Shown: positions 47,196-58,045 of the stretch, one piece after another
Numbering within the stretch: the first letter of the stretch is position 1
How the letters are laid out: every line of letters begins with the position of its first letter
From: Leptodontidium sp. MPI-SDFR-AT-0119
Lineage: Eukaryota; Ascomycota; Leotiomycetes; Helotiales; Leptodontidiaceae
Length of the DNA stretch: 64,000 bases
Assembly: GCA_020726505.1 (NCBI GenBank)
Contig: JAHLEZ010000011.1
Coordinates: 2,170,001-2,234,000 of the forward strand
Direction of reading: 5' to 3'
The notes under the pieces: model-generated
Told to the model about the DNA's origin: nothing
What the model saw: only the letters and a program-made list of their open reading frames with translations
Database searches by the model: none
Position numbers and translations under genes: made by a program

Positions 47196-48520
47196 GATGC
47201 AAAATGTCGATGATGTTTTTATCTTCGCAGATTAAACAAGAAGCGGAAATGAGGAGAGGGGGTCAAGCGAGGTGATTACTTAAGCCAAGCTAATGAATCA
47301 CCCCACTCCAGTCCACTTCAACATGGAACTCTCCCATTCTCATATAACTCCCTCTATTTCTTGCCTGGTTCTAAAAACGTAGAAGAATTCACAAACTGAA
47401 TATGTTCCTACCAGGTATTCCTTATCTTTTCTACTGGACATCCAAGCTTTCTTCCTCATAGCATCAGAGTCCACGTCATAAAGATTACAGCTGATCTTCA
47501 ACTGTGACGCCGCACAAGGCTGACAACAACGCGACTATCGACATATATCGAGGGAATAGGACGCACGAAAGGACAAGTATAACAAGCAAATTAAACCACA
47601 TCTGTCAGTTATATGAACTCGCTATCGATTCGTGGCCTTTGACACCACGGTCCCTACATCACCATCAAGAAGCTCGTCAGCTCAACGTGCCACGGCCACC
47701 GGATGAAAAAAAAAGGAAAAGGGAAAAAGGGGGGGATATCTGAATTATTGGCCACACATCCAATTCTTCCACACACTTAGGTTCCAAGATCAGGAGCCTC
47801 GCTTTGCGATAAGGTATCTGCAAGATGCCAACAGCTCTGCTTCTTGATTGTTAGGTGACTGGTATAACAACGACCCAAGTACCTATATGCCAAAGCAATC
47901 CTTTCTTGACTTTGAAATAAGTATTGGAGCAAGCCTCACAGACTTAGCATAGTTGGCACGGACGTTATTCAATGGATTCCCTTCGAGGCGGTCCGGATAT
48001 CGCTACTCCGAATTGTCCGAGCCCGCTGATGAGACCAGGACTGTACGAAAAAGCTCGCTTGAAGTGCCTAAAAAGGGCGGACATGACGTCAATGACTTTT
48101 TTCTGTCTATGCATATCTTCATCGCCTTCCTTCCTGCTTCAAGTTCCTTGAATTATCGAGTTTTCTTCTTTGTTTTGCGATTGATCTACACCAACTTTCA
48201 TCTTGCTTGGTTTTCGATTCGCAAAATCGCCACTCGGGTAAATCTCCAACAACAAAACACCCAAATTACAACAATGAATCTCCTTATCTCGGTCTCCGAT
48301 GTGCAACAAGCCTTTCTTTTTCAACTCAAGCTGGTTACCACCAGCAGTATCCTGACTGTTGCTTTCACGGCTTTCTACGTGCTTTCGATCGCCAAATTTC
48401 ATGTGTCTTTAAGAGCATGAAGTACTGCACTCAGGAGAGTGTTGCGGCGTGATTGAGGAGAGACATCAACAACTTCATCAGAAGCTCAGACTGTTGTATG
48501 CTTTGTTGGACGCTGATTGA
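47196..48520. other. Intergenic region, nothing recognised
   Basis: About 1.3 kb holding the glutathione synthetase promoter. A 48-codon ORF with one hydrophobic stretch (48274-48420) is not supported as a gene. A purine-rich AAAAAAAAGGAAAAGGG run lies near 47706-47732. Confidence 0.45.
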
Positions 48521-50271
48521 ATGCTGTGGGATAATATTTTTTTGCCGTTATTAAGTCCCCGGATCATGTGGGACAGAGATTTCTTGTGCAACAATTATCC
48601 CCTGGCCTGGGAACGCCGTTTTCCTAACGGAAGATCACAGACCCCGTTGTACATGTACCACTCAGATGATCAATTTGGAGGGATGGTGGCAACATTAGTT
48701 CCTCCCTCAGCACTCACAAACGTTCTCATCATATCAAGTGTTCCAGATTTTCTTCCTGGTTTGTTTACATCACGGGATTTGGCATTAAAATGGGGCAGTG
48801 TCCAGTTGTCGAAGATTAATTACCCTCGTCCTACTACTGAAGTAAATAAGTCATCTACGTAAGTCCCTCGTTGCTGAAGCTAGGTATGTAATCTAACGTG
48901 GATACAGTTCTTCGCAGCAACCACCCACCAAAAATGCAAATAAAGATCACGCCAATCACTCCAACATTCAATTTCATGTTCACGGCGATCTTTCTCTCCA
49001 GGACTCAACATGGCCCCATTATTGGATTTTCGACTTGATTGAGCACGCCGAACTACATGCAAGCCCATTTCACCCTGTCATCTCGGAGTTTCAGCAGCTC
49101 ATCAGGCGTGATCCGATGCTTTACACGGCCTTCAAACACATTTTCGAGCACACGTCACATGAACAGCTGGGTTTCACGAATGGCTCCAAAGGAGCTTCGG
49201 CGAGCAGCTCAAATCAAGTCCTGGCGCCCTTGGATGGGCTATTGACGATGTCTCCTACGAGAAGCGAATCGGGTTCTGTTGGGAACACCCTTGGCGGCCT
49301 TTTCGAGTTGCTCACCAGCCCCCCTGCCGGATTAGCGGCATTTCAAAATGAGTCTGTCAACACCCAACTCGAAAAGATATTTGATATCTTGTGCACGTAT
49401 CTCAAATCCGACGAGTCCGCGAATGTTTTGTCTAAAGTGCATTCTGGATAGCTTCCCGCTCCGTTCATGGAAACACCTGAAGAATACGCAGTGTTTCAGA
49501 CATTCACTTCAACTTTTGTTTGTGACGAGACGATCGAAGCATGCGGATATAAGTCGTGGGATCATTTCTTCACCCGTCAACTTCGACCCGGATCGCGCCC
49601 TGTTTCTAAGCCTCTAAACGACGATGTCATCACCAATCCATGTGAAGCAGTCTCTTACCGTATATACCGCAACATCAAAAAAATACGACAAGTTCTGGAC
49701 GTCAGCAGCGTCTTATTCTCTCTACCGCATGCTAGCACACGATTCTCTCGCCCGAAGGTTTGTTGGAGGAACTGTCTACCACGCATGTCTGAAACCGACG
49801 AGTTACCAGCGCTGGCACAGTCCTGTTTCCGGGCAAGTCATGAAGACGTACCTTCAGCCTGGCTTATACAGCGTACAGGCGTCAAGTGCGGACAACTAGG
49901 CGAGGGATACGCAAAAATTCCCAGATACTCCTCCAATATCCTCTCGCTTCTCGTCCAGGACTCTCAACTCGTCATCCACTCCTTTGAAAGTCAACCTCTC
50001 CCAGGCATACGCCACAGCCATGGCACCTCGCGCCATCATCATCATTGAAGCAGATAATCCCCGGATCGCGCATATCTGTCTCCTTCCCGTCGGCCCAGGC
50101 TGTGAAATCTCGATTACTCCAGGCCAACGGGTGAACAATCGCGATGAGCTCGGCATGTTCCATCTTCCAGGCTCGAGTATCTGCATGATATTCAAGAAAG
50201 AGACCGATGTGATATTTGATATTGAGGAATGCAGTGGAGATGTGTTATTAGATGATGCGAAGCTGATTTAA
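48521..50271 (+). pseudogene. Phosphatidylserine-decarboxylase-family gene (PsiD-like subgroup), inactivated
   Basis: Exon 1 is 48521..48858, joined by a 49 bp intron to 48908. The reading continues IFDLIEHAELHASPFHPVISEFQQLIRRDP, the N-terminal block of the fungal PSD-like decarboxylases that include L-tryptophan decarboxylases. Next come GYKSWDHFFTRQLRPGSRPV, FWTSAASYSLYRMLAHDSLARRFVGGTVYHACL, YQRWHSPVSG, APRAIIIIEADNP and a C-terminal FHLPGSSICMIFKKETDV. The family self-cleaves to form a pyruvoyl group near its C-terminus. The expected G-[GS]-S site is present as PGSS. Disruptions: TAG at 49449-49451 where family members have Trp (HSG-stop-LPAP), a run of seven A (49677-49683) that adds one base, and TAG at 49897-49899. 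The start of exon 1 is uncertain. Three independent lesions make a functional product unlikely. Confidence 0.8.
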
Positions 50272-50739
50272 GTGAATCTAGTATTACAGCAGTTAGGAGG
50301 AAGGTTCAAGTAGAAGCTCCAGAGGTGAGGAGAGTGGCTGTTCCGAGAACTGACTCGGTTTGGTCCGGGTATATGAGAGAGACCTTTGGGGAGGATGTTG
50401 TGTTCGGAATGTGCGGTTTTTGTCTATTAACTTCTGTCCTTTTTCAGGAGGTCGGGATTGTTATTCGCGAATTGAGTTTCTTTGTTCATGGTGCAAGTCT
50501 TCGCCATGTCGTCTTTTTGGAGGCCATAAACCATTGATTTATGTCTTTACAAATTCAAGTTTGTATTTCAGACATACAATATCTACGAAAGATGCAGTGC
50601 TACTCGGTCCGATTACAACCATTCATCAGAGCTGGACTTGGGAAGGAAGAGGAAACCATTGCTCTAGAAAAAGATCTGATGTACGGATGATTGTAACCCA
50701 TCAAGCAGTATCAGATAATGTACGCATCTCACTACACAA
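50272..50739. other. Convergent intergenic region
   Basis: About 470 bp between two pseudogene 3' ends. No gene recognised. Confidence 0.4.
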
Positions 50740-51735
50740 CTAGGCTGTGGAGTACTTGAAGAAATCCTTCACAAACTGTCCTCCCTCCCCCAACAGGTCC
50801 ATGAATCCATCATCTTGACACAACAGTGTCTTATTCATCGCAAGATATTGGCACACCAATCGCCTCAATCCACTCATCCCTTCTCCTAGACCAGCACCTT
50901 CGTCCGAGTACGCACATCTTACGAGATCAATCACGTCCTCGACATTCTGACTATAGAGCTCAAATGCGCACAAAGTCTTGTGAAGCTTGTGTAAAGCAAG
51001 TGCTTTCAGAGATTCAATGTGCCTGTAATCACCAAGAATCCAGAGCGAAGCATGACTGGTGAACGAGCTGGAATAGGTGCACCATGGTTTGAAAGCAGAG
51101 GATGGTTCGCAGGTATCTTCGTACATGTTGCGGGCCGACAAGAGCGGCAGAGGTGTTGTCGAAAACACGTCTAGAACCTTCACTTTCTTCTTAGCCTCCT
51201 TCTTGGTCATTTTTCGGACGGATCCAAAGCTTCCCCAATCACTCATAGGTTCTGGTACTGTTTCTTCCGCAGCCGGAGGGCAATCCTCGAATTGATTTGA
51301 AGGTCCTGGTTCTGAATCAAGTGCAATTGTAAACTCAGGTTCAGGCTCTGGTCCTGGTATAACATCGTCCTCGACCGCCGGAATCACTCTCATCGCCAAC
51401 GCAGGCACCGAATAGTCCCCTGTATAGGCGAACTATGTGAATCGAATAAAGGTATCTTTGCTCACATCCTCCCAAATCGCATGTCCCGATTCCGATTCCG
51501 AGAGACCGGATCTCATGAGAGCGTGGAGAGGCTGGGAGAGTGCTGCGATGGCTTCTTCGTGCACGGAGAAGGTAGTAGGTTTGCCATCAACGTTTTGGCC
51601 GACCGTGAATTTGAAGATGCGCGATTTGAGGATCCTACGGAATGGCGGAAGTTAGTTTTAGATTTTTTCACAGAAAACTCGCTGGTAGAAGTAGAAAACA
51701 TGGCATCTAGCTCACTCTTCGAACGAGGCTGGCAT
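50740..51735 (-). pseudogene. BTB/POZ-domain protein gene with in-frame TAG
   Basis: Two exons, complement(50740..51634, 51716..51735). Their total is an exact 305 codons. The short first exon reads MPASFE. The BTB domain follows: RIFKFTVGQNVDGKPTTFSVHEEAIAALSQPLHALM, then EDVSKDTFIRFT-stop-FAYTGDYSVPA. The TAG (51433-51435) falls in the last conserved strand of the BTB, where family members usually have a polar residue such as Gln. After it come an acidic Pro/Glu linker, a Lys-rich patch (MTKKEAKKKVKV) and a BACK-like helical tail (LWILGDYRHIESLKALALHKLHKTL). No intron of realistic length removes the TAG. An intact protein would be a scaffold or Cul3 adaptor. Otherwise the frame is undamaged, so the loss may be recent. 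Confidence 0.78.
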
Positions 51736-52777
51736 CTTGATATCCGATGCTTCTCTGTGGGGATAGCTGCTCCATGCTCAATCCACTTGCTTGCTTGGAT
51801 AGTTGGTCGTGGTCACTGTGGTCTTGTCACCGCTCTTGAGCTTTTTAAATCGCAGGTGATTATTTTTCTTTGTGGGCTTCAGAGCTATCTGCCCATGTTG
51901 GCGTTTGCTGGCACTGCAGATGCAGCTTCCCACCAATGGTAAGGCTGGCGATTGTAAAGCCTCGCTACAACCCATTTAGGAAGATTTTGAAACACCATGT
52001 GTGCTTAAGATCAGTTACCGTAATGCAGCAATTAGTCAATGACAAGCACTACCACATTCAACAGACCTTTCGAAGTCCTTGAGCTTTTATATAATTAGCA
52101 TTAATTATAAAGTAGTAGAAGTGGTCTTTCTGAGGCTTTCTTGAACGTATCAGGATTGGGAATAATACAATATACAATTTCTAATTATCACACGTCCCGG
52201 AGCACCGTTGGGCATGCATTCCAAGACGTCCGCAGAGGCTATAACCCCTCGAAACCCTGTGGTACATTCCGAGGTGTGACCTGCAACATTACGGGGTAAG
52301 AGAAAACGTGTCCCATGGAAACCAAAAGAGAATGATATAATACTCGAGATGAAGAAAGAGGGTTGTTCAAACCGACCGGACTCCAGGGCAATCCGGGTGC
52401 AGTCAGAATCCCCCCCCAAAAAAGCCACAGTTTCCAGGAAGTGATGGGCCAATCCCCTGGTAACTTCCAAGAAGTGACAGCACCGATTGGGCGATGGTCC
52501 GATTGAACTGGTGAACATTATCAGCACTGCCTCCGCCTTGGTGACGCTGTTCTTTTCCAAATTCTCCCTGAGGGCGTGGAATTCTCGTCAATTAATAAGG
52601 GTGTCTTTGGAGTGGTTTCGGTTTGGGCTATTTATGAAAGCAGAATAGAGACCGCATGATTTGGAAAGAGGGTACTAAGTAAAATGTGACAGTGGTAGAG
52701 AGGCTTTTGGGGAAGTATGGATCTCGTGGCGCAACTCGAATCACAGGAGAAATTAGGATGTTTGAATACATCAGACG
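51736..52777. other. Intergenic region, no firm gene
   Basis: About 1 kb. A minus ORF at 52150-52560 lacks recognisable domains. An eight-base C run and A6 lie near 52410-52421. Confidence 0.35.
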
Positions 52778-54638
52778 TTACCACGCTTGTCCCTCACGAG
52801 TGCTGCGTTTCCTGATGAGATTTCGCGTAGGCAAGCGTATGCTCAAGCCAACAAGAACTACGTGAAATTTGAGAGATGAGACCTTGGTACTACCGCTTCC
52901 GAGTCTTTCGCGACTTGTTGTTATCAACAACTTCTCTCGGCCCCTCGACAGCAACAGCGTGGCGTATTCGGGCGCGAGTTTTCCTATGACCACGCGCATT
53001 GGAGTCAACATCTTCTCTAGCTTCTGTAACAGTCTCTGCTTTGCCTCCAGTGGAACCGAAACATCCCCCGATGGCGGTGTTATCGGATTGCACGTTGGAG
53101 CGGGCGAAGCGTATCTATTATCCGTGAGTGCGATTGGTATAGAGAAATCCTGATTGATTGCCGTAGAATTCGTCCAGGACTCCCTACGTAATTGGCCAGG
53201 TGGGTCCCTTTCCTCGTTATAGGCGTCGCAATTGTAGCCGTCTGGTGGACCTGAAGAGAGAGGAACCAAGGAATCGTTCGGCGGTTGCTGCGTAGATGTC
53301 GGAACATCTAGCGGAGTTTGTTTATTATTTCCATTCGTATATGCCCATTCCATTTATATATGCCCACAATTCATCTTTCCTTTCAGTTGCCCACTTGAAA
53401 CCAATGTCTTCAGCGTTGCGAGTATGCTTATATGCCCTTTGGAAATCCTCGAAGGAATCGCGAGGGTTACCACCAGCGAGGAGGTATTGAGGATATTGAC
53501 GAGTGTCTACGGGGCTAGCAGTAATCTCTGCGCTGCTGTTGACTCCACTTGCCGGCTGTGACGATGGAGGAATCTGTAAAGCGTGATGACCATAGAATTT
53601 AAGAGTCTCGCCATTGAATGCGACTGTGAGCACTTGCGTTTTGCCGTAGAAATCATCGCCGGGCTTGTTCAGATACTTATGCACAGCACGTGCTCCTTCT
53701 GTCATAATCGCTCCGTCATAAGCGCATTGCAATTTTGCTTCCTTCATGTCCCCGTTGGGACTCTTGAATTCAACAGTATAAGTAGGCATCGCCTCATTAT
53801 ATGAGGAAGGAGCAAGGTCTCCAGAAAGTACTTCGACCACGGTTAGAGGGCAATCAGTCTTACGATAAGACTCAACAATGTCCGGTTGGGCATCACTGAG
53901 GACCGCAGTAAGTTGGTTGTCAACTGCCGGCCAAGGATGATTGGGTCTTTGGAAGTAGCCAGAGACTTCTCGCTCGGCCGCCGTTTTGAAAGGAGTGGGT
54001 AAGCGGAAATCTCTACCGCGAGTTCGTTTTCGTAATCCTCAGTGAGTACTAGATACCTGTTGTAGGCTAACTGATCAGGTGGCTCGGATGCCCGTGGTTG
54101 ATCTAACAATTCTCTGATTTTGGCGGCATCATCTGCAGCTCGTGCTTCATAGGCAGTATAAACGATGTTATTTAGTTGGAGTTTTGTGCCGAAATCCTGG
54201 GTTCGTGAGGGGCAGGAATATTCTAGCATATTATAGATGTATCGGCACGCTGCTTGTTCAAAATAATTAAAACAACCAACCTTGAAACTGCGTTCTTGGA
54301 GGTACCGTCGCGGATACTTCTATAGGACCAGATGTTGGCAGATTCGAATGTGAGATGTCTCCAACTGGAGGCGAGATCTTGGGGCTTGTTCGCAACTGCT
54401 GGAAGCGGGTTTTAGGTTTGTAGTTGGTTTCCAGGCTGTGAGGTATCGATATGGAGCATAACTTTGCTTCCAGACGGGAGCTTTGTCTCCGCGGCACTAA
54501 ACTCTACGTCAATTCCTTCGCAGTCATCGACGAGATAAAGCTATCGTGCTACAACGTACCTGGGATTGCTTGATGTGAATCCGACTGCAGTCGCAGAGGA
54601 GCGCGAGGCTTGTTGATCTGCGTGGGTTGCAGCTTCAT
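52778..54638 (-). pseudogene. Leotiomycete-type family of unknown function, frameshifted
   Basis: ATG at 54638 (MKLQPTQINKPRAPLRLQ). Introns at 54497..54559 and 54223..54280 join it to PVPRRQSSRLEAKLC and then EYSCPSRTQDFGTKLQLNNIVYTAYEARAADDA. The frame must change between about 54010 and 54060 to reach FRLPTPFKTAAEREVSGYFQ and NHPWPAVDNQLTAVLSDAQPD. It continues TYTVEFKSPNGDMKEAKLQCAYDG and SFEDFQRAYKHTRNAEDIGFKWATERKDELWAY. A 19 bp tandem duplication at 53329-53366 then shifts the frame. Beyond it the family sequence resumes (NGNNKQTPLDVPTSTQQ). The EFKSPNGDMKEAKLQCAYDG region resembles a large fungal family; I think it is the one annotated DUF7924, but that needs a search. Its function is unknown to me. 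The C-terminal boundary is uncertain. Confidence 0.6.
53329..53366. repeat. 19 bp tandem duplication inside a gene
   Basis: TTCCATTCGTATATGCCCA followed directly by TTCCATTTATATATGCCCA (two mismatches). It duplicates the WAYxNG codons and shifts the frame by one base. Confidence 0.85.
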
Positions 54639-54836
54639 GGTGAGCTGGGGAAATCGCAGATAAAGTGTAGTGATAAGTGCTTTGGTGGTGGTCGTGAAGG
54701 CTGGACAGACGAAGGCTGAGTTCGAGAAAACGCTTGTCGCATCCTCGGCAAAGGCGGTTGGTTATCATAGCGGTTTGATTGGTTCGCGTTCAATTTAGAA
54801 TATGATTTCGCGGGGCGGGGCCGTGTAAAGATATCC

Positions 54837-55286
54837 GTGTGCTATATTACCCAAGTCTCAGTCGAAGGAAAAGAAATGTGTTGCAAGAGCGGCGATGATG
54901 CTTTCTGGCGAGGCATTGAGCAGGAATTTGATTGCCTTTGGAAGGCGGCGAAATCGCACCTCCCTAATTCGATCCGGGTACCTCGATTGCTTGGTCTTGT
55001 CACGTCGGCGGAGACGGGAGTGGTTATTGGTATTTTAGAAGAATACATTCCTACGGGAGTGCTCTCTAATCTACGGGAGCTAGAGGATGAGGGTGTGGAG
55101 GCCTCGATGGAAAGGAGAGCAAAGTGGGGGGCTCAGGTTCGGGAGACGGTCAATCTACTTCATGAGCTCAACGTCGTATGGGGGGATGGAAAGCTGCATA
55201 ATGTCCTTATTCATAAGGAAACGGATGATGCTTGGGCGATTGATTTTGGGGGTAGCTATACAAGGGATGGGTTGATGAGGAGTTGA
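54837..55286 (+). pseudogene. Protein-kinase-like C-lobe remnant
   Basis: The open frame has no ATG at its 5' end and begins within kinase-like sequence: FWRGIEQEFDCLWKAAKSHLPNSIRVPRLLGLV, then IGILEEYIPTG, VNLLHELNVVWGDGKLHNVLI and WAIDFGGSYT. WGDxKxHN stands at the catalytic loop (HRD-equivalent region with Asp and Asn kept), and DFGG is the metal-binding loop. These are the hallmarks of the small fungal-specific kinase-like family. The N-lobe is missing. The frame breaks after SYTRDGLM; the shifted frame continues WVDEELSKRLLKSS, the usual family sequence. It is truncated and frameshifted, most likely a dead fragment. Confidence 0.65.
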
Positions 55287-55999
55287 GCAAGCGGTTGCTA
55301 AAATCCTCAAATTCTTGGCTGCTTGATCACAATGAGGAGTTGTATACAATTATACTTGTTTCCATTGCACATCTCGTGACACAGACTTGTGAGATAAACT
55401 ACTCTCTACCTAGCACTCCTGATTTTCGTCAATTCAGCTTGTCATTGTAGTAAGAGGAGGCAGAACCGGGCGATGAGCCATCGCTTACTTCGTTGCTCCC
55501 ATGAGAGGGTTAATTTTACCCCACTCTTAGCAGAAGCGGCCGTCAATAGAGTGCTCGTCGCTAAATTCTCAAGGTCACCAGGGGTCACATCACTGAAAAC
55601 ATTGCTCTTATTCAACTTCAATTTAATTCCAGCATTTGGCCTACTAAACTTTTGTTACGAAGCCAAAACAGCAAGCAGCCCCTCGAAAGTTTTCTAAGCG
55701 CCCTCGAATCTAGTAGGTTTTGTTTTCAAGCTGTTTTCTAAAGTGAATCTGTATCGTCGTGGCTGACCACATCATATCGAATAATGGTAATGAGCCCGAA
55801 TTGGAAGTTCTCGCAGCTTGAGTGAAGTCTCTCGTGGTCTGGCATCGTGGTCGTGCAGCTTGTGGCGGTGGCTGAATGCATTTGTGTGCCAACTGCGGAA
55901 AATTGCCAAGGTGGCCTCACATTCAAATGGACGACAGCTTCCACATTCCATATGAGCAGTGTCCCTTTTCAGCCCGATACAAACCTGACAACATCGAGA
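55287..55999. other. Intergenic region upstream of a HET gene
   Basis: About 710 bp. The open frame of the following HET gene reaches back to about 55847, but the residues before MEYKYSPL do not look like HET sequence. Confidence 0.45.
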
Positions 56000-58045
56000 A
56001 TGGAGTACAAGTACTCACCTCTCAAGGTGAATGAGTTCCGTCTCCTCACCCTTCACCCTCGATACCCTGATTCTCATGACAATGCGTCGCCAGGAGAAGA
56101 CCTCCCCATCTCGTGCACTTTGATACCCTACTCCCGAAATCAGAGTCCACCCTACAAGGCTCTATCGTACACTTGGGGTGATGCTTCCAACAAGGTTCCG
56201 ATTAGAGTGAACGATAGCACGTTTGAGGTTACGACGAACCTGTATGCAGCACTGGAGCACATTCGCGAAGACACATCCGCCGTGACGCTTTGGATTGATG
56301 CAATATGCATAAACCAGCTGGATGATAGTGAGAAGACCGAACAGGTGAAGATGATGAGGGAAATTTATGATAGTTCGGAACATGCGCGAGCATGGCTTGG
56401 GCTCGCAGAAGACGGAACCGATCATGCTTTGGAAGAGCTCAATCGTATTGGCTCTCTGCTCATTGCAAAGGAACTTGTAGAACCCATAAAAGAATTCTTC
56501 AAACTCCCAGCAGATCAAGTTGAGCGTTACCAGGTCCTGGAAAGCATGATCAAAGAAGAGTTTGCTCCCCTAGTCGCTGAAGCCGTGGAGGATACGTCCC
56601 GAACCATGTCATTCTACACAAAGGCTTGCGAAGTTCTTTCTCGAGAATATTGGAAGCGTGTTTGGATCGTGCAGGAAATCATCGTCTCGCCCCAGATCGT
56701 CATTCAGTGCGGCAAAACCACTATTGACTTCCCTACACTATACGCAAGCATACTCTATATTCTTCTCCTCGGAACTCAGATTATATCCTGGCAGATGGGA
56801 AAGATAGGTGGCATTCAAAATCTAGACGAAGAGTCGTCGAGAATATTCCATTTTGCCATAGAACTTGTCACGAATGGCGGTAGCGTTTCAAACACGACAA
56901 AGCTCTTTGGCGTCAGATTGAGGTATCAACAGGAGCTTTCGGGGTCTTCGGGGTCCTCGGAATCTTCACAGACATCGAAGCCGACGACATCGGGAAGCAG
57001 CCTATTCGAGCTCCTCGCGAGGCTTCATGTCACTGGTGCCACCAAAGCGTATTGCGGCGCCACAAATCCCAGAGACCGAATATTTTCTCTCCTTGGGATG
57101 GCAAATGATCAGTCTCGACTTGGTATAGAACCAGACTATGACCAGTCAAGGACTTGCTCGGAAATCTACACTCACGCAGCTCGTGCCATTATTGGATCTG
57201 GCCAAGTGGATTTTCTATCTCTATCTCAACCCCAAGGCAGAGAGCCAGATCTGCCTTCCTGGGTTCCTGACTTGCGTGCAGAATGGATCCTGAGACCTTG
57301 TGGGCAGCTGCCATGGGATTCCTCTTTCAAAGCATTTCACTTGAGCCCAGAGTCTGTCAATTCACGTACTCCTGCCGAGACGGACATACTTATACCAAGT
57401 CAGATACGGCTCTTTGGATATCAAGTTGATATTATTGAGGAGATAGGCAGACCGTGGACTCCCCATTATATCGATGGCTGTTCGGGCGAATCTAGTCTTC
57501 CAGCCATTTCCGATTACCTCGCCGACATCAAGAGCATCTGCGCTAAGTCCGATGCAAAGTTGGCAGAAACGCAGCACGACATATACAGCAACGACACAGA
57601 TCGTCTATTGGCATCTAAACGTGTTCCTGTTGCAGACCAGGAGGAGTATGGAACAGGTTTCATCAGACGAGCAGGAAAAGACTCAGATGAAGGGTACGAT
57701 CATATCACGCAACACCTCGTTGATATTCAAGCCCAAGCTACTCCAACATTGGTGCGAGATGATATGAACCCTCGAGGGATGTCTTACAGAAATATGTTAG
57801 GCTGGCAGCGTGATCGCCGACCATTCCTTTCCGAGAATGGATATGTTGGACTTGCTCCACCTCATGCGCAGGTGGGAGATGTGATTGTTCTTTTGGAGAA
57901 TGCAAAGTTTCCTTATATCCTCAGACAGGTCTCGGATGGAACCTATAATTTTATTGGGGAGGCGTATGTTCATGGGATCATGTATGGAGAGTTCTTGACA
58001 GAGAAGACTAAGGGTGATGGCTTGAAAGGCTTTACTCTATCATAA
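56000..58045 (+). CDS. HET-domain protein, intact, intronless
   Basis: Single exon, 681 aa from the ATG at 56000 (MEYKYSPLKVNEFRLLTLHP, the usual opening of this HET subclass). An upstream in-frame ATG at 55952 is possible. HET core: PYKALSYTWGD near residue 53, LWIDAICINQLDDSEKTEQVKMMREIY near 100, and REYWKRVWIVQEI near 215. A Ser-rich insert (SGSSGSSESSQTS) follows near 315. NPRDRIFSLLGMA and the C-terminal segment GYVGLAPPHAQVGDVIVLL/FIGEAYVHGIMYGE complete the 'large HET' architecture common in Pezizomycotina. It is cytosolic by family. The role in incompatibility is inferred. Unlike the HET gene at 25 kb, no lesion is present. Confidence 0.92.
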   Translation: MEYKYSPLKVNEFRLLTLHPRYPDSHDNASPGEDLPISCTLIPYSRNQSPPYKALSYTWGDASNKVPIRVNDSTFEVTTNLYAALEHIREDTSAVTLWIDAICINQLDDSEKTEQVKMMREIYDSSEHARAWLGLAEDGTDHALEELNRIGSLLIAKELVEPIKEFFKLPADQVERYQVLESMIKEEFAPLVAEAVEDTSRTMSFYTKACEVLSREYWKRVWIVQEIIVSPQIVIQCGKTTIDFPTLYASILYILLLGTQIISWQMGKIGGIQNLDEESSRIFHFAIELVTNGGSVSNTTKLFGVRLRYQQELSGSSGSSESSQTSKPTTSGSSLFELLARLHVTGATKAYCGATNPRDRIFSLLGMANDQSRLGIEPDYDQSRTCSEIYTHAARAIIGSGQVDFLSLSQPQGREPDLPSWVPDLRAEWILRPCGQLPWDSSFKAFHLSPESVNSRTPAETDILIPSQIRLFGYQVDIIEEIGRPWTPHYIDGCSGESSLPAISDYLADIKSICAKSDAKLAETQHDIYSNDTDRLLASKRVPVADQEEYGTGFIRRAGKDSDEGYDHITQHLVDIQAQATPTLVRDDMNPRGMSYRNMLGWQRDRRPFLSENGYVGLAPPHAQVGDVIVLLENAKFPYILRQVSDGTYNFIGEAYVHGIMYGEFLTEKTKGDGLKGFTLS

